Shown one piece after another: positions 1-11,271 of a DNA stretch of 64,000 nucleotides. This DNA comes from Eutreptiella sp. 'Long Island Sound 2002' (lineage: Eukaryota > Euglenozoa > Euglenophyceae > Eutreptiales > Eutreptiaceae). The notes under the pieces were generated by a model. That model saw only the letters and a program-made list of their open reading frames with translations. It did not search any database and was not told where the DNA came from. The stretch covers positions 10,618,430-10,682,429 of the forward strand of contig OZ038383.1 of the NCBI GenBank assembly GCA_964036045.1. Reading direction: 5' to 3'. A program made the position numbers and the translations under genes. How positions within the stretch are numbered: the first letter of the stretch is position 1; every line of letters starts with the position of its first letter.

Positions 1-1074
1 GCTTAGTGGCGCTGGAGCTTGGGACGAAGCAGCCACAGCTTTGGATAATACCAAGGAGGAATGGTGCGGGGGAGAAATGCAGGAGTTCATTAAAGGAGAG
101 GAGTGGTGGGGTAATAATACTGGGGCCAGCTGACGGTGCTAAGCACAGGTACCCCAAAGCTATGTCGCCAGGAGGTTTGGGTTTCTTCGGTATATGTCGA
201 GACCGTCTGCTGAGCCCAATGACGTCTCCTGCAATTGCATTTCCAAAGTATCTGAACAAGGGGAAAAGCAGGGATGCAGGGCGCATACACACGTACAAAA
301 AGAAAGTCAGCAAGACAGGCGACTGGGCAGAGAGATCCGAGAGGGGCTGAGGTGCAAGACACAGGTGCTACAATGTCCTCATCAGGCCACTTGCCTTCAA
401 AAGTGATGAACAAACGCCATTCTACCGAAGGAGACAGTGGCGATGATGGCTGGTGTACCTCGACTACAGATTGACCCCCAGAATGTTTTCACTCGCCCAA
501 GCTGCAGCACCGCCTGCAGATAATCATGGGACGGCATGAGTCTTCCTCAGACTTTTCCTCTGACTCAAATAATGAGTGCCCAAAATTGCGCCTGGAATTG
601 ACCAGGGGTTGGGTGCCTTTCAACAAAAGCACCACCACCATTAGTAACAAATTTTCTCACTTTGTGGGGGGATCAGCGGGGCACAAAAGGTCATGGGACG
701 GGCTGAGGGTGCAGCAACGGGCCGGTTTGCTTTTCTTGGGCTTGGGGAATGCCTCTAGTCACAGAAGCCCTGTTGAGGGGGGATTGGGACACTGGGTCTG
801 ACTCCCTCGCCCCCTGGTTTCTCCCGGGCCAGAAGTGAAATGTTGACGTGAGAATGACTACCCAATTAGCCTCTTGCTGCATGCAGTAAAGGTACCCCAA
901 AGACACCTGGTTCCCTACAGCCTGGCCTTCCTGATCACTATGCACGAGCACCTCTGAACCAGTACATTGGAACGGTCAGTATCAGTGCCACATTCTCCCT
1001 ACGAAGTGCCAGAGGTGGCTAGTTGTGGTAAAAGCTGATTGCTGAGATAACTGATTTTGTGTAGTGCTTACAAC
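1..1074. other. Intergenic DNA, no supported gene
   Basis: Both strands were read here. A plus-strand frame near 526-800 begins with a Ser/Asp/Asn-rich stretch, but it has no splice or terminator signal that separates it from chance. No repeat array or RNA gene was recognised. Confidence 0.4.
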
Positions 1075-1186
1075 CTGCGCACGCTCTACCATGGTCTTCT
1101 GTGTGGTCAGTGCTGGAGTCCTCGTCATTCATGGAAAGATGAGAATTAGATGTGGAAGACCTGAGTTGCCACAAGAGGTGGAAGAA
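1075..1186 (-). CDS. Candidate internal exon, Ser/Asp-rich peptide
   Basis: This 112-nt minus-strand segment follows an acceptor ending CAGCAG and precedes a GTTGTAAG donor. It reads as a hydrophobic start followed by a run of Ser, Asp and Glu (NDEDSSTDHTEDHG). The acidic, serine-rich composition is what suggests coding. No partner exon was found and no family is recognised, so it could be a chance open stretch. Confidence 0.25.
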
Positions 1187-3135
1187 CTGCTGTATCGGGG
1201 CCACACACGATGGTGTGTGGGATGTGCATATCTCCTGCTGCTTGGGGGCCACAGGAGCCGTTCCCTGCTGCCTGCACGCTACTGCAGCAAGAAACCACCA
1301 GAAAAAAAACAGGTCTCTAGGTCAAAACATGCCTTTGGTCATGGCAGTCCCTTTTCAGTGTGCTCACCACCCATTTCTCAGGGGCTCAAAACAAAAAAAA
1401 ACGCACCCCCAACCCCGCTTCAGATTCTCTGCAAACGATGGGCCAGTAACCAGCGACAGCACAGCACCATCCCTTGGGCTCGGTAGGTAACACAATGCAC
1501 AATACTCCACCCAACTTTGGCAACTTTGCAGGGGTTGAAGTGCAAAGGCTTTGGTACCCAGTGGGGGGCAGGCACTGTTAGGCATGGCTATTCTAATGAT
1601 TCGCAACAGGCACTTTTGATGCTGTGCGGATTTTTTGCCTGCACATTCCTGGCAGTGGACAGAGTGTGAATTCTGATGCCATGCAACAAAAAAAAACCGC
1701 CACAGCACGAAACTCCATTGTTTAATCGAGAAACTCCCATCTTCCGTGACAGATGCACTGTTGCAATACCACGAATGACAGAATCTTCCACTCAAGCGCT
1801 TCTACTCAATGTCAGGCAGCCTCCAATAATTTGCAGGTGGTGTGATCTGTTTTGGCCAACCTCCAAACTCAGTGGGCGTGGCTTTGGCAGCAATACGGGG
1901 CTCCTACGTGCATTCCAGACTGTATGGCATATACATGATGGCAGGGGCATGCAGCTTCAGGGCTTGGCTTGCAACAACAGCCCAACAACACCCAAAGGGC
2001 TACCGACAGTTGTCCAAAGGGAAACCTTTGGCACCGATCGGCCCAACCATCGGTGGAGGGCGGAGGCCAGCAGACAGCATGGTTAAATGCTGTGGCCCTT
2101 CTTTGTCCTGCCCTCGTCCACGGTCATCTGAGCTGTGTCCCAACTCTCTGCACTCACCTCACCGCCCCTGACCACGGACGCCTCCTCACACGAACGCGAA
2201 CCCGTGGAGCGAAACATCCCGCTGCAGCTGCCCGCGCTGCCGACATTGCAATAAACGTGCTGCGCTTCTCTCACCCCTCAGCACCCCTGGAGACGTGCAC
2301 GCACACACACCTGCGCACGCGCACAGATGTGCACACCAACATCCACACAAGGACATGTCCGCACCAACAGACAATCAAACACGTGCAATCAATACGTGCA
2401 CGCCCCCCCCCCGCGCGCGCGCCCCACGCAAGCACGGGCTTACGCGCCTCAGGGACCGTGACACGTGCGCCCAGTCCCCTGAAGCATGTTAGCCCCCCGT
2501 CCACCACCAACACACTACAAAGAGCCCTTTCCCCATCAAAGCTGCACCCCTGCATTCTGTTCCACTGTGGAATTCATAACCTCCTGTTTGGGCGGTTGGG
2601 CACTGGGCGATGTGGTCTCGGCCTGGCATCCGTTTTCAATCGGCGTTTGCCTTTGTCACCGGGTTTGCCTTTCAAGATCGGCACAGGCCTCACATGGGTT
2701 CAGGGGGGCGTCGTGCTTTGTCTGTTTTGCCGTCGCGATCACAATGGGAAACAATGGGCGGATGACCGTGCACCAATGCGTCAAGGGCAGTCACCGACCG
2801 ACTGATAGGCCAAGCTGCGCTTTGCTGAAGATTGAGCGAGAACACTCAATGCGACTCTGTGTGCTCCCCTGAGTCCCCCCTGCTCCCTCCCACGCCTCTC
2901 ACACGTGTAATGGATTTTGAGGGTTCGCATCCCCTGGTACCGCACTGGTCGAGTCGGGACCGTAGTTTTCATAGTTCCGGGTGTGCTTGAAGGCATTGCG
3001 TGCGGACCCGAGCGGGAGTGTGTACTCGTCACTACCGACTGCACCTGTGCTTGAACGCACAGGAGGTGCATGCACCTGCAGAAGCAACTGCCGTGGAATG
3101 GCCGCGCACATGCACGCACACAAAACGCCCCACAC
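1187..3135. other. Intergenic, low-complexity CA/CG-rich stretch
   Basis: No convincing exon was seen. Positions 2297-2450 carry an impure CA/CG-rich stretch (CACACAC, GCGCGCGC) that produces artificial His, Thr and Arg-rich frames. The rest looks like unique intergenic DNA. Confidence 0.4.
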
Positions 3136-3271
3136 CTGACGCCATTTTACTGGAGAGTTTGGCCTTACTTTTCAGAGGGGAGGGCACCAACATCGCATGG
3201 GCAACGGGAGGTTTCGCAAGTTCGGCGGTGGAGGTTGCGGTGGATCCGGATGAGGACCGGCGCGATGTGGT
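3136..3271 (-). CDS. Candidate internal exon, Ser/Lys-rich peptide
   Basis: A 136-nt minus-strand stretch lies between an acceptor (...TCTTGAG) and the donor CAG|GTGTGG. It encodes a basic, Ser/Thr/Lys-rich peptide that starts TTSRRSSSGST and contains LVPSPLKSKAKLSSKMAS, typical of disordered regions in nuclear or cytoskeletal proteins. One nucleotide is left over, so at least one downstream exon would be needed; none was found. The family is unknown and the call rests on composition plus splice sites. Confidence 0.3.
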
Positions 3272-4740
3272 CTCAAGACCAAAAGGAACATGCGGGTGAT
3301 GGATGGCGTTGCTGAGGTAAGCGCCACGCAGCGGCTTTGGTGGTGCCAAGCGGCCTCGTGGAGGTGAGGGCGACTTTGGCGAGCTGCTTCCGTTCTAGAG
3401 ACACACGGGCGGTGGACATGAGAACCCTGCGAGAAAAGCACCTGCTTTGGGGAGGGGGGCCGTCAAAACGGTGTGCGCCGACCCCCTGTGACATCGTTTC
3501 GGAGGCAGTGCCCCAGACATTCCCAATGCCCCTGCGCTGCTGACTCGACTCGACTCGAGTCCAGTGCGGGTACGTCGCGTGTCATTATGACTGTTGTCCG
3601 GCCCGTTCTCAGCCTCTCGGCCTTGATATCTTTGGCTCTACTACATGACCCCCCCGTCCCCCTTTCCTTGAAAGAACGGTTTGTGGGTTGGGTGAGCCCT
3701 GGGCGTCAGCCAGAACGAGGGAGTGGACCCAAAACGCATGCACGGGGCATGCGGAGCCGGGCTGCGCCTGCAGGTCCCTGCGGCGGAGGGCGGTGAGGAC
3801 GTGTGGCCAATTCCTTCGGAAGATGTGGGCAGTGGCCCATAGCAGTCACAGGGAGGAGGGTCACAACCGCCTGTCGGTTCACCGCAGCCGCGTGTACCCC
3901 CCCCCCCCCCGTCTACCTGCAGTTGTGGAGCACACACGCCCGCTTTTGCCGGCATGAATCGCATTGAGCGAGCGACCGGTGGTTTTTGACGCACAGCCTT
4001 AAAGGCCTTTAGGAGCCGGAGATGAAAAATGACTCCACTTTGGAGTGTGCGGCCCGGCCCTCGGCCCCTTTCTGAGACCCTCCCCCCGTTCTAGGGCGGA
4101 GTCCCGCGCCCCCCCCCCCCCCGTCCCCGCATTTGGATTTGTGCGGACCCTGTCGCCATTCACGGCGGAAGACATGGGCAGTTTTGAAAATTGACCTTGG
4201 CGGCGCGCAGAAAGAGGGTCTATTGTGACGTCTCTGGAGGCTCACAAATCTCCAGCAACAGCGCAGGCTTGCACTCCGTTCCATTGCACCCTCAGAGACA
4301 CAAAACGGTGTACCGTCGGCTTCAAGACCCGCATGCACACACCAGATCGGCCTACGCTCTCTCCAGACTGTCCCCCGCCTCCCTCTTCCCGGTGCACAAT
4401 GGTGTGCTGACGGTGCACAAAGATCGCGGCGCCTCATCCTCCGTCCTCCCCATCAGCACCTCCGCCATCAGAGGTTGGCGGCCAACCTTCCATTGGTTGG
4501 TGGTCATCGCAAGCAGTGGGCAGTCACCCAACAACGGTTGGCCATGGACCGCTGACAGTTGGCCTGCAACCGCTGGTCCGGGACGTGTACATTCCTCACG
4601 AAAAACAAGGTGGGTGTCCTTACAGCACACCCTCTACTGCTGATTGGTGAGCCAGCAGTGCCTGGCTGGTCACGCTTCACCCCACAACCTCACAGCTGTT
4701 GCTGCCAAGCTAGTGCGGTCCCTCGGAAAAATTTCTTGTG
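3272..4740. other. Intergenic, C-tract rich
   Basis: No supported gene. Long C runs occur at 3897-3910 and 4110-4122, and a short repeated CGACTCGACTCGA string at 3543-3556. Translated frames are rich in Pro, His, Cys and Arg and look non-coding. Confidence 0.4.
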
Positions 4741-5235
4741 CTGCGGCATGCTGCGGCATGCTGCGGCATGCTGCGGCACGCTGCGGCATGCTGCGGCATG
4801 CTGCGGCATGCTTCTGCCTGCACATGTGGGTACCTACACTTCTATGGGAGCAGACAGACAAGGCAGACAGGCTGATGTGGTCCCCAATACCTTCCCAATA
4901 CACCAAAAAAGCGAAGATCTGTGCAACAATAGAGAGGAACTGACAGGCAAAAATTTGTCCTTTCCGGGAATGGGGCCCAGGACCTTCCAAGCTGAGGTCT
5001 GATACCTAGACCACTGAGCTACCATCCAGTTCTGAGACTTCTGTGCAACAAAGGGTTCAGAGGTTCGACATGTTATGAAAAAAAAAGCCGCCATGTGAAA
5101 ATTTTGGCTCGCTGCGGCATGCTGCGGCATGCTGCGGCATTCTGCGGCATGCTGCGGCATGCTTCAAAACCCCCATGTGCAGCTCCAAAAAAAAGGTGCT
5201 GCGGCATGCTGCGGCATGCTGCGGCATGCTGCGGC
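4741..5235. repeat. Three tandem arrays of the 10-mer CTGCGGCATG
   Basis: The unit CTGCGGCATG is repeated seven times at 4741-4810 (one unit has a T-to-C change), about five times at 5112-5162 (one G-to-T change), and three and a half times at 5199-5235. The unit contains the palindrome GCATGC across its junction. The arrays share orientation and are separated by unique DNA plus a tRNA-like element at about 4964-5031. They create artificial Cys/Ala/Met/His and Pro/Gln/His-rich frames, which are not annotated as genes. Confidence 0.95.
4964..5031 (-). repeat. tRNA-like (SINE-type) element, degenerate
   Basis: On the minus strand the sequence contains TAGCTCAGTGGTCTAGG, an excellent match to the internal A box of RNA polymerase III tRNA promoters, followed about 35 nt later by a weak B-box-like GGGCCCCATTCC. 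The acceptor stem does not pair and the anticodon arm is unclear, so it is not a functional tRNA. A tRNA-derived SINE head or a tRNA pseudogene is the likely origin. Confidence 0.5.
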
Positions 5236-6834
5236 TGCACTAGCTTGGTTGCTGCTGCACCTCCACGGGTCACACCACAAGCCATGCACGTCAGGCGCGA
5301 CACCCCATCACCCGGCAAGGCAGACCTCAGCGTGCACTCTGCTGGTGGCACTTTCGAAGTTGTCTTCTCCACGCCCCAGGAGGTCCACAGCCTGTGCAAA
5401 TGGGTTCTTGGCAGGAAATACACCAGAGGGGTCTACATGCGCGCAGCCCCATGTTGCGATGGGGCTATGTTGGGAAGGTGGGGAACAGCAAGACACAACT
5501 GATTTCCTTGAAGGCCGGTTTGCGGGGGACGTTTGGAAGGAGATCTATTTGGGGATTTCCTGCACACCGACTGCACACACGGGTACCGAGCACACCCAGT
5601 GCCATGCACTCGGCAAGAAACCCACGCCCAAATGCACTTTGGCAAACCCAACGGGCTGGGGCGCCATGGTACCACCCGTGGCTGGGGCAGGGAGTGGGAT
5701 GAGATGTGGGGGGTCGGTTGCACCCCTCCTGTATCTGCCTGGGGAATGGACCTCACTTGAGGACAGCCCCCACGCGGCGGAGGCTTGAAGTCTCCAGTCG
5801 AAACTCGGGCACACATTGCACGACGCACACACTGAACCGAAGATGACAGCTTCCTCACCCTACGCCTGCCTAACCTGCCGCAAGGAGGGGCCATGTGCCA
5901 TTGAGGAAAGCGTGTTGTTGGAGTCCATGCATCATTGCGGGGGAAAGGGTCATGGGGGGCATGCTTCATTGAGGACCTCATGTCATTGGGGGCCGGCTTT
6001 AATGGGGACCCCGGGTTTCAGTGGCCTCGGGCGACTGGTCTCAAGTCTGGGCGGTTGAATCACACATGAGCCCCCCTATTTCAATCCGACGGGATGCCTC
6101 CAAGTCACCTCCAAATGCCTCCGGGAAAATGAGTCCGTTTCGGCTGCACGACAACGTGACGGGGATGTACTGGCCTGTCAAAGGTTTGTGCATTTCAAGG
6201 GGGTTTGGGACCTCCTGTGGGCTGAATGACGTCCTAATCCTGACTGAATCCCTTCGAAAAAAAAGGGTTCTCACAGGGTAGACACAGGGGGAACACAGGA
6301 GAAAGGATCTTCAGTGAACTTGGGCGCATGAACGAGCAATGAAAAAAAGAGTACTTGCAGGATCGCATCACCAAATGCGCAGCTTAGGACCCCCCCCCAC
6401 ACACACCCTGGCAGATACCCTGCTTCCAGTCAGCCCCAGCAAAATAAGCCCCAAAGGGGACATTCCGCACAAAACCTTGGGAGTATCCCATTAGAATTTG
6501 CACGTCTTTGGTCCAATCACGTCTTTGATGTGATTACTTAAATGCATTCCATTCAGCTGTAAGGCATGGACAACATCTGCTATCTACCACCAATCAGTTG
6601 CGGTGGGGTGGTTTTCCTTCGTGTAACACATGGCAAGCCACCAAATGCATTCTGTCCCTGAACTGAGTGCAGCCTGGACAAGAGCGCCGCTTCCACAACA
6701 ACGAGGAGGTACAGTTGAGTATGCGAACGGGCACACGGGGACAACTAGAGGGACGGGGACCTAACAGAGGGCCCTTAGCCTCGCCCCCAACGTGGGAATC
6801 GTGGGGGGCTTGGGGTTGGGGGTTGGGGGGAGAC
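5236..6834. other. Intergenic; ambiguous overlapping frames at 6.02-6.28 kb
   Basis: At 6021-6281 both strands carry open frames of about 80 codons with fairly protein-like composition, and neither shows splice signals that decide between them. The rest looks non-coding. A copy of the string AAGCCCCAAAGGGGA at 6448 recurs in similar form near 8526. Confidence 0.3.
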
Positions 6835-7014
6835 GGGATTGCTCCAGCCTTGCATTCGCTCATTCTTCAATCCCTTGCACACAATATCCGCGCTTCTCAT
6901 CAATGGAAACATTGGAGGAGTTGGAGGGGGTGGTGCTGGGGATGAGGCAATGCAGTACACAGAATTGGGGCTTAGACACCTCCAAGCCTGCCTTCAGGGA
7001 CAGCAACTGAGCGC
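6835..7014 (-). CDS. Two phase-compatible exons, poly-proline protein fragment
   Basis: Exon 6980-7014 follows an acceptor TTCCCGCCAG, ends at GTGTCT and leaves one nucleotide. Exon 6835-6935 follows TCATCCCCAG, starts with the two nucleotides needed, and ends at GTCTCC. Together they encode GRLGAPPPPTPPMFPL followed by a well-balanced KGLKNERMQGWSNP. Further minus-strand coding-like sequence (KVRIPLRSRTAPAP, RPSPYLDSVQKTTTS) lies at 7.1-7.35 kb. These may be downstream exons of the gene whose exons lie at 8.4-14.5 kb, or a separate gene. No family is recognised. Confidence 0.4.
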
Positions 7015-7573
7015 CTGGCGGGAATTCAAGAGAACGCCTTAAAGCCTTCAGATGCCTGCGACGAGGGGAGGGATGCTGTGACGGGGATCTGTTCGCATGC
7101 ACAGCAGTAAACACAGGAAGCAATCCTGTGTACACGCTTGTGGTGGTCTTCTGCACAGAGTCCAGGTACGGACTGGGTCGCTGAACGGGCCCAAAAGGCA
7201 GTTTCCCGGTTGCATGCACCAACTGAGGGGCGGCGCTGGTGCCAGCAGTTCTCAGGCGCCGGCGCGGTCCTGCTTCTCAAAGGAATGCGAACTTTGGCAT
7301 AATCTACAAATCGAGCCCAGCATGCGGTCCACGAGGACGCATGCCGGGACTTCCAGCCTGTGGGTCTAGAAAAGCCTCCTTTGTTGCATCGCCATGGTAG
7401 GCCGTGATGTTCTCTTGCCTTCGGCAAGTCTACATCACAGAAAATTGCCCGTACCACCGCACCACAAAATGGCCCGGGTGGTTGCATACATCGAGACATA
7501 GGGGCTGATACAGCCGGGACACATCCCTTTCACGTACCTGGGACACCAGTTGGTTGGCCTACATGGTGCTACA

Positions 7574-8240
7574 TGGGTTTATATGTGCTCCCATTGTCAC
7601 CAAATGATGACCTAAGCTTCCTGCAAGGTCACCTGGTGGCTATTAGAGGTCGCCCAAAAAACCGCCTTTTTTCAGCCAACCTATGCTGGCCTGAAAATGG
7701 ATCAGCGCTCATCCGCCACACTGCCTCACCAAGCCCCACAGAGTTGGGACCCTACAAAAGTTTTCCAGCTCAAAATCGAAAACACCCAAAAGATTCGCGA
7801 TTTTCAACCCAGAAAAGGGGGGGGGGGGTTGGAACCCCCCCCCTCCCCCAATCATACCCCCTCCCAAAAGAGTGGGGTTTTCAGTGTGGTGGTAGTGGTG
7901 CAGGGCGGAGGGGTCCACAGCACTAGCCAGGGAGAGAGGCTGCAAAACACATCCTTCTGCCTCCTACCACAGGCATACTAACACAAAACCCCCAATGCCA
8001 GCCCCTCTAGGGGACCATAGGGTGAATGAAACCGCCAAAAACACTGTCGTAACAAAAAACGGCTGGTAAATTGATGAGTTTTTGGTTGGGAACCCCCTGG
8101 CCCTAGCTTCTTTGATTTGATGAAAGTCCAGACGGTATGGGTTGGCTGAAGGATCAACTGGTGACCCCTGACGGCCCCCAAGGACCGTTGGGCCAGGCTT
8201 AGGTCATCATTTGGTGACAATGGAAGTACATATAAACCCA
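7574..8240. mobile_element. Inverted-repeat element with 44-bp ends
   Basis: A 44-bp sequence (7574-7617) beginning TGGGTTTATATGT and containing TTGTCACCAAATGATGACC recurs inverted at 8197-8240 with two mismatches. The 580 bp between holds no supported gene and includes a G/C homopolymer stretch near 7818-7853. A third, more diverged copy stands alone at 25294-25337. Paired inverted ends around a short non-coding body suggest a non-autonomous DNA element, but no target-site duplication was identified. Confidence 0.55.
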
Positions 8241-8420
8241 CGGGGAGCCAGATGGCACCAATGGGGTCATAGTGACGCTCAGTTGGCCCCTGAAAGGGCT
8301 GCGATGGGCAAAAGTTGGCTGGCCACGGTGGGTGGATCCCGACCCGGGTCCCAGTCCACTCTTTTCTTCTCCCTGGGCCCCCTAACCAATGGCGTGTCCT
8401 GTATTGTAGCTCTGGGTACC

Positions 8421-8976
8421 CCTGATCGGCCCCATTGAGTGAGGATGGGTGGATACTTCATTCGACAAAATGAGGATTCTGCAAAAGGCGAAAGCACCAA
8501 ATGCACCCCTTGGGGGCACACAAATGAGCCCCAAAGGGGAAAGGGTGGGTATTGGTGTTTCCCATATTGCAGGCCGCCATGGTTTTCATCTCACAACCTC
8601 TGCGTGGTGATTTTGGTGAGCCCCACAGCAGCTGTTTGCAAAGACAGCCCTTTCTCATTGCTGACCTGGGGATTCCTTTTGTTGTCCAACTGTCTTCCAA
8701 GAAATCATCACTGTGCAACTCTTCGTCTGCTTTCTGCAGGTCACCTCATTGGTGTTTGTTTTGGCTAGGATTGCGGCAAGGAAGGAGATCACCCCAGTTA
8801 AGGGGAAGGGACAGGCACTGAGACGAAGCAGAAGATCACAATATAGGTCGTGCCAGAAGGGAAGGGGGGTTTTTAACGCCTTGGGAGGCTTCTCACTTCC
8901 AGATTCAGTTTGCAGTTCAGATGAGCAATGCAACGGCCAACTTGGGTCCGCATGTGTCCTCTTTGGCGTTGCAAGG
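8421..8976 (-). CDS. Three-exon chain, unknown protein
   Basis: Exon 8897-8976 follows a strong acceptor (AATTTTTTTCAAG), encodes LQRQRGHMRTQVGRCIAHLN and ends in phase 0 at GTGAGA. Exon 8666-8733 encodes KADEELHSDDFLEDSW and leaves two nucleotides at GTCAGC. An exon ending near 8421 starts at 8478 after CCTTTTGCAG with the single nucleotide needed and reads ILILSNEVSTHPHSMGPIR. All three phases agree, which is hard to get by chance. The first exon needs one nucleotide from upstream. The frame at 9077-9278 would supply it if a GTCTGT donor inside that exon is used, so this may be a continuation of the same gene. No known domain was seen. Confidence 0.5.
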
Positions 8977-9076
8977 CTTGAAAAAAATTGCCGAAATTTT
9001 TTGGGGCGATTGTCCCAGACGCCTCCGTGTGCCATCCAGGCACGGCCCTTGTACACCGTGCGCCCGGGGCTTTGAC

Positions 9077-9278
9077 TCACTTCCAACGGTAGTCAGGCGT
9101 TCCAAACAGACCCTGGGAGGGAACATACGGTTTGTTTTCCGGGACATACGGCTTTTGATCTGCCCGCAGGTCGAAAGGTGTATAGAGGTTGGCTGGCTTG
9201 TGTGGCTTGGCGGCCATGAGCGGCGACGTGGCCCGCGGGGAGGTGTTGGTCTTCACAGCACCTTCAATCCGCGAGAAC
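9077..9278 (-). CDS. Terminal exon of a Lys/Pro/Tyr-rich protein
   Basis: The exon follows the acceptor TCGTCTGCTGCAG and runs 67 codons to a TGA. It encodes a basic Thr/Ser segment, then PHKPANLYTPFDLRADQ and a C-terminal KPYVPENKPYVPSQ...DYRWK with a short internal duplication of KPYVP. Such Pro/Tyr/Lys motifs recall axonemal microtubule-associated proteins, but that is only a resemblance. It needs two nucleotides from upstream, which is what the exon at 11272-11572 leaves. An alternative donor (CAGG|GTCTGT) inside it could join it to the exons at 8.4-9.0 kb instead of ending the gene. Confidence 0.6.
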
Positions 9279-11271
9279 CTGCAGCAGACGACAACACGCA
9301 TTCACTGACTCCATTCCCACAAAATGGGCCGTGGCATTGCACACCAAGCGGAATCTGGGTCAAACCCCGCAAGCCCGAGTGCGCTGCTGGCACACGCACT
9401 TGCTGTGGATGGAGCAATGACCGCAGGGTTCCCAGGAACATCAGTGAGAGTGGCCAAGATGGTCAGGTATTGTCGTTCTCAGATGTGAAGGGTACTCGAG
9501 ATCTCAAGAACATGACCCCTGACATCAGGCAGAAAAGGATGGGTCGGCTCCAACTTGCTTATATGGGGGCGAGGGGATGACGCCTCAGCGCATGTGACCA
9601 CCTCTCCTCTGTGAAAGGGGACCGCACCCTGCTAGTAAAGATCTGAGACGGGATCCCCCCGCCCCCTCCCAGACAAACAAAATTCAGGCCCCAACTCTGG
9701 AGTGATTTCCCAGAACCCCAAACGCCCCCCAATGCAACATGTGCGTCATCCAAAACGCTCTTATCCACAACCTCAAGCCTCATTTATCTGCCGCACAGAC
9801 AGTTGCAGGCTATGAAATGGGCATCGCAAACACCTTCAAGTCCTCATCGCCATTGAATGCACATCCCATTGAAACCTCATCCACTTTTTCACTCCAAATA
9901 GTGCACGATTGTTAAGCGCACAGAACCACCAAAATTTTGATTTACCCCTTTTGCCTGCGCATCGCATCGCACTGTCACTGCCTTTGACCCCCCTCCTGTC
10001 CGCAATCTGGGATGGGACCCACCCACCCCGGCCCCAAAGCAAGTTAGAATTCATGCCTCCGACCGAGATCCAACAGTCAAACACACAGCTGCTCCCGCTG
10101 CTTGAGTTACAGCGCCCGCAGGTGGGTGCCCACCACAGTGTTGGGGATGGGTTCTGAGTGTACACGGACTGAATACTGAAGTGTACGATCGAGCTGAGCT
10201 CCTGCCGAGCAGCCAGTGTCGGATGAATGTCATGAGTGTCGGTGGTTTGGCCACCGCAGTCGATGCTTCGCAGCCTGCACAGCGGGCAGCTGCACCCCAG
10301 GTCAGGGGCCACATGCACCCTTTGCAGACCTGGGGGGCACCACCGCAGTGGAGGATATCGGGGGGCGGGCTACCCCCCAGAGATTCAAAAGTTCTGGCCG
10401 GCGAAGAAGAAAGCCCGCGTCTTCATCCCAAAGTAAGCGTGCAAAATGGACATATAAAATGTGGCTGTTGTAGGCCCCGTATAGCACGTCTTAGAGGCTT
10501 GCCATATGGGGGTATACGTGCGGTATTGCTGTCTTGCGGGTGGGTAATTCCCCCCTTCAATGACCGCCATCGGGCGCTACAGAATGCCAGTGGGAAGGGG
10601 AGTCAAACGGAAGGGGAAGCCCCTGGGGCGTTCCGGCTCCTGAATGGGAACTGGTGAGGGATTGACTATGTTGCAGCCAAGGGGCTAGAGGCCAGAAGGG
10701 GAAGGTGGCGGATGTGGAGGACAAGGCGGAGTTGACACTGGGGGTCGGGGCCAGCGGGGAGGTCTGGGGAGGCAGCGGGGTACATGTAGCGCTGGATTGC
10801 GAGGGAGCAATGAACAGTGGACAGGAGGCGGTCCTGTAGCGGAGGTACACTGTTGTCGTATACCCGTGGGCCACCACATTCACCTCCCTGCAACACAAAC
10901 CCACAGGACCCAGCCCCGCCAACCGACAAGGGCATGGGGCAGCAGCGCACTGCTGTGGGCCCCGAATGCACACACAGTCGGTCTCATGGTATGGGCAATG
11001 AATGGTGTGGTATGGTGTGGGTGACCCCACTGCACGACAAAAAATGTCTCAAAAATGGCCGAGAACAGTCGCATGCCACTTATGAAGCGAACTGAGACTT
11101 ATGGGCGCGCTCATTTCGGAGAAGGATTCAATCTGTTTCTCTTCAGTACCCCGTACACCTAATCCCCGATGCTCAATATATCCTCAGTGTCAGTGTGGCA
11201 CGCCAGCTCTGCAAGGGGGGTATACTCCCCCCCCCCAGCCGCACAGACAGCGGCGACGAGAGGGGGCATAC
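9279..11271 (-). other. Probable 2-kb intron with embedded fragments
   Basis: This lies between two phase-compatible minus-strand exons. At 10670-10891 minus there is a coding-like frame after a TTGCAG acceptor. At 10231-10280 plus a short frame reads CHECRWFGHRSRC, a CCHC zinc-knuckle-like motif of the kind found in retroelements, with no other retroelement sequence around it. Neither can be joined to the gene. Confidence 0.35.

Noticed and set aside
4559-5788. Frames rich in Cys-Gly-Met-Leu-Arg-His-Ala or Pro-Gln-His-Ala
   Set aside because: They are translations of the CTGCGGCATG arrays in different phases.
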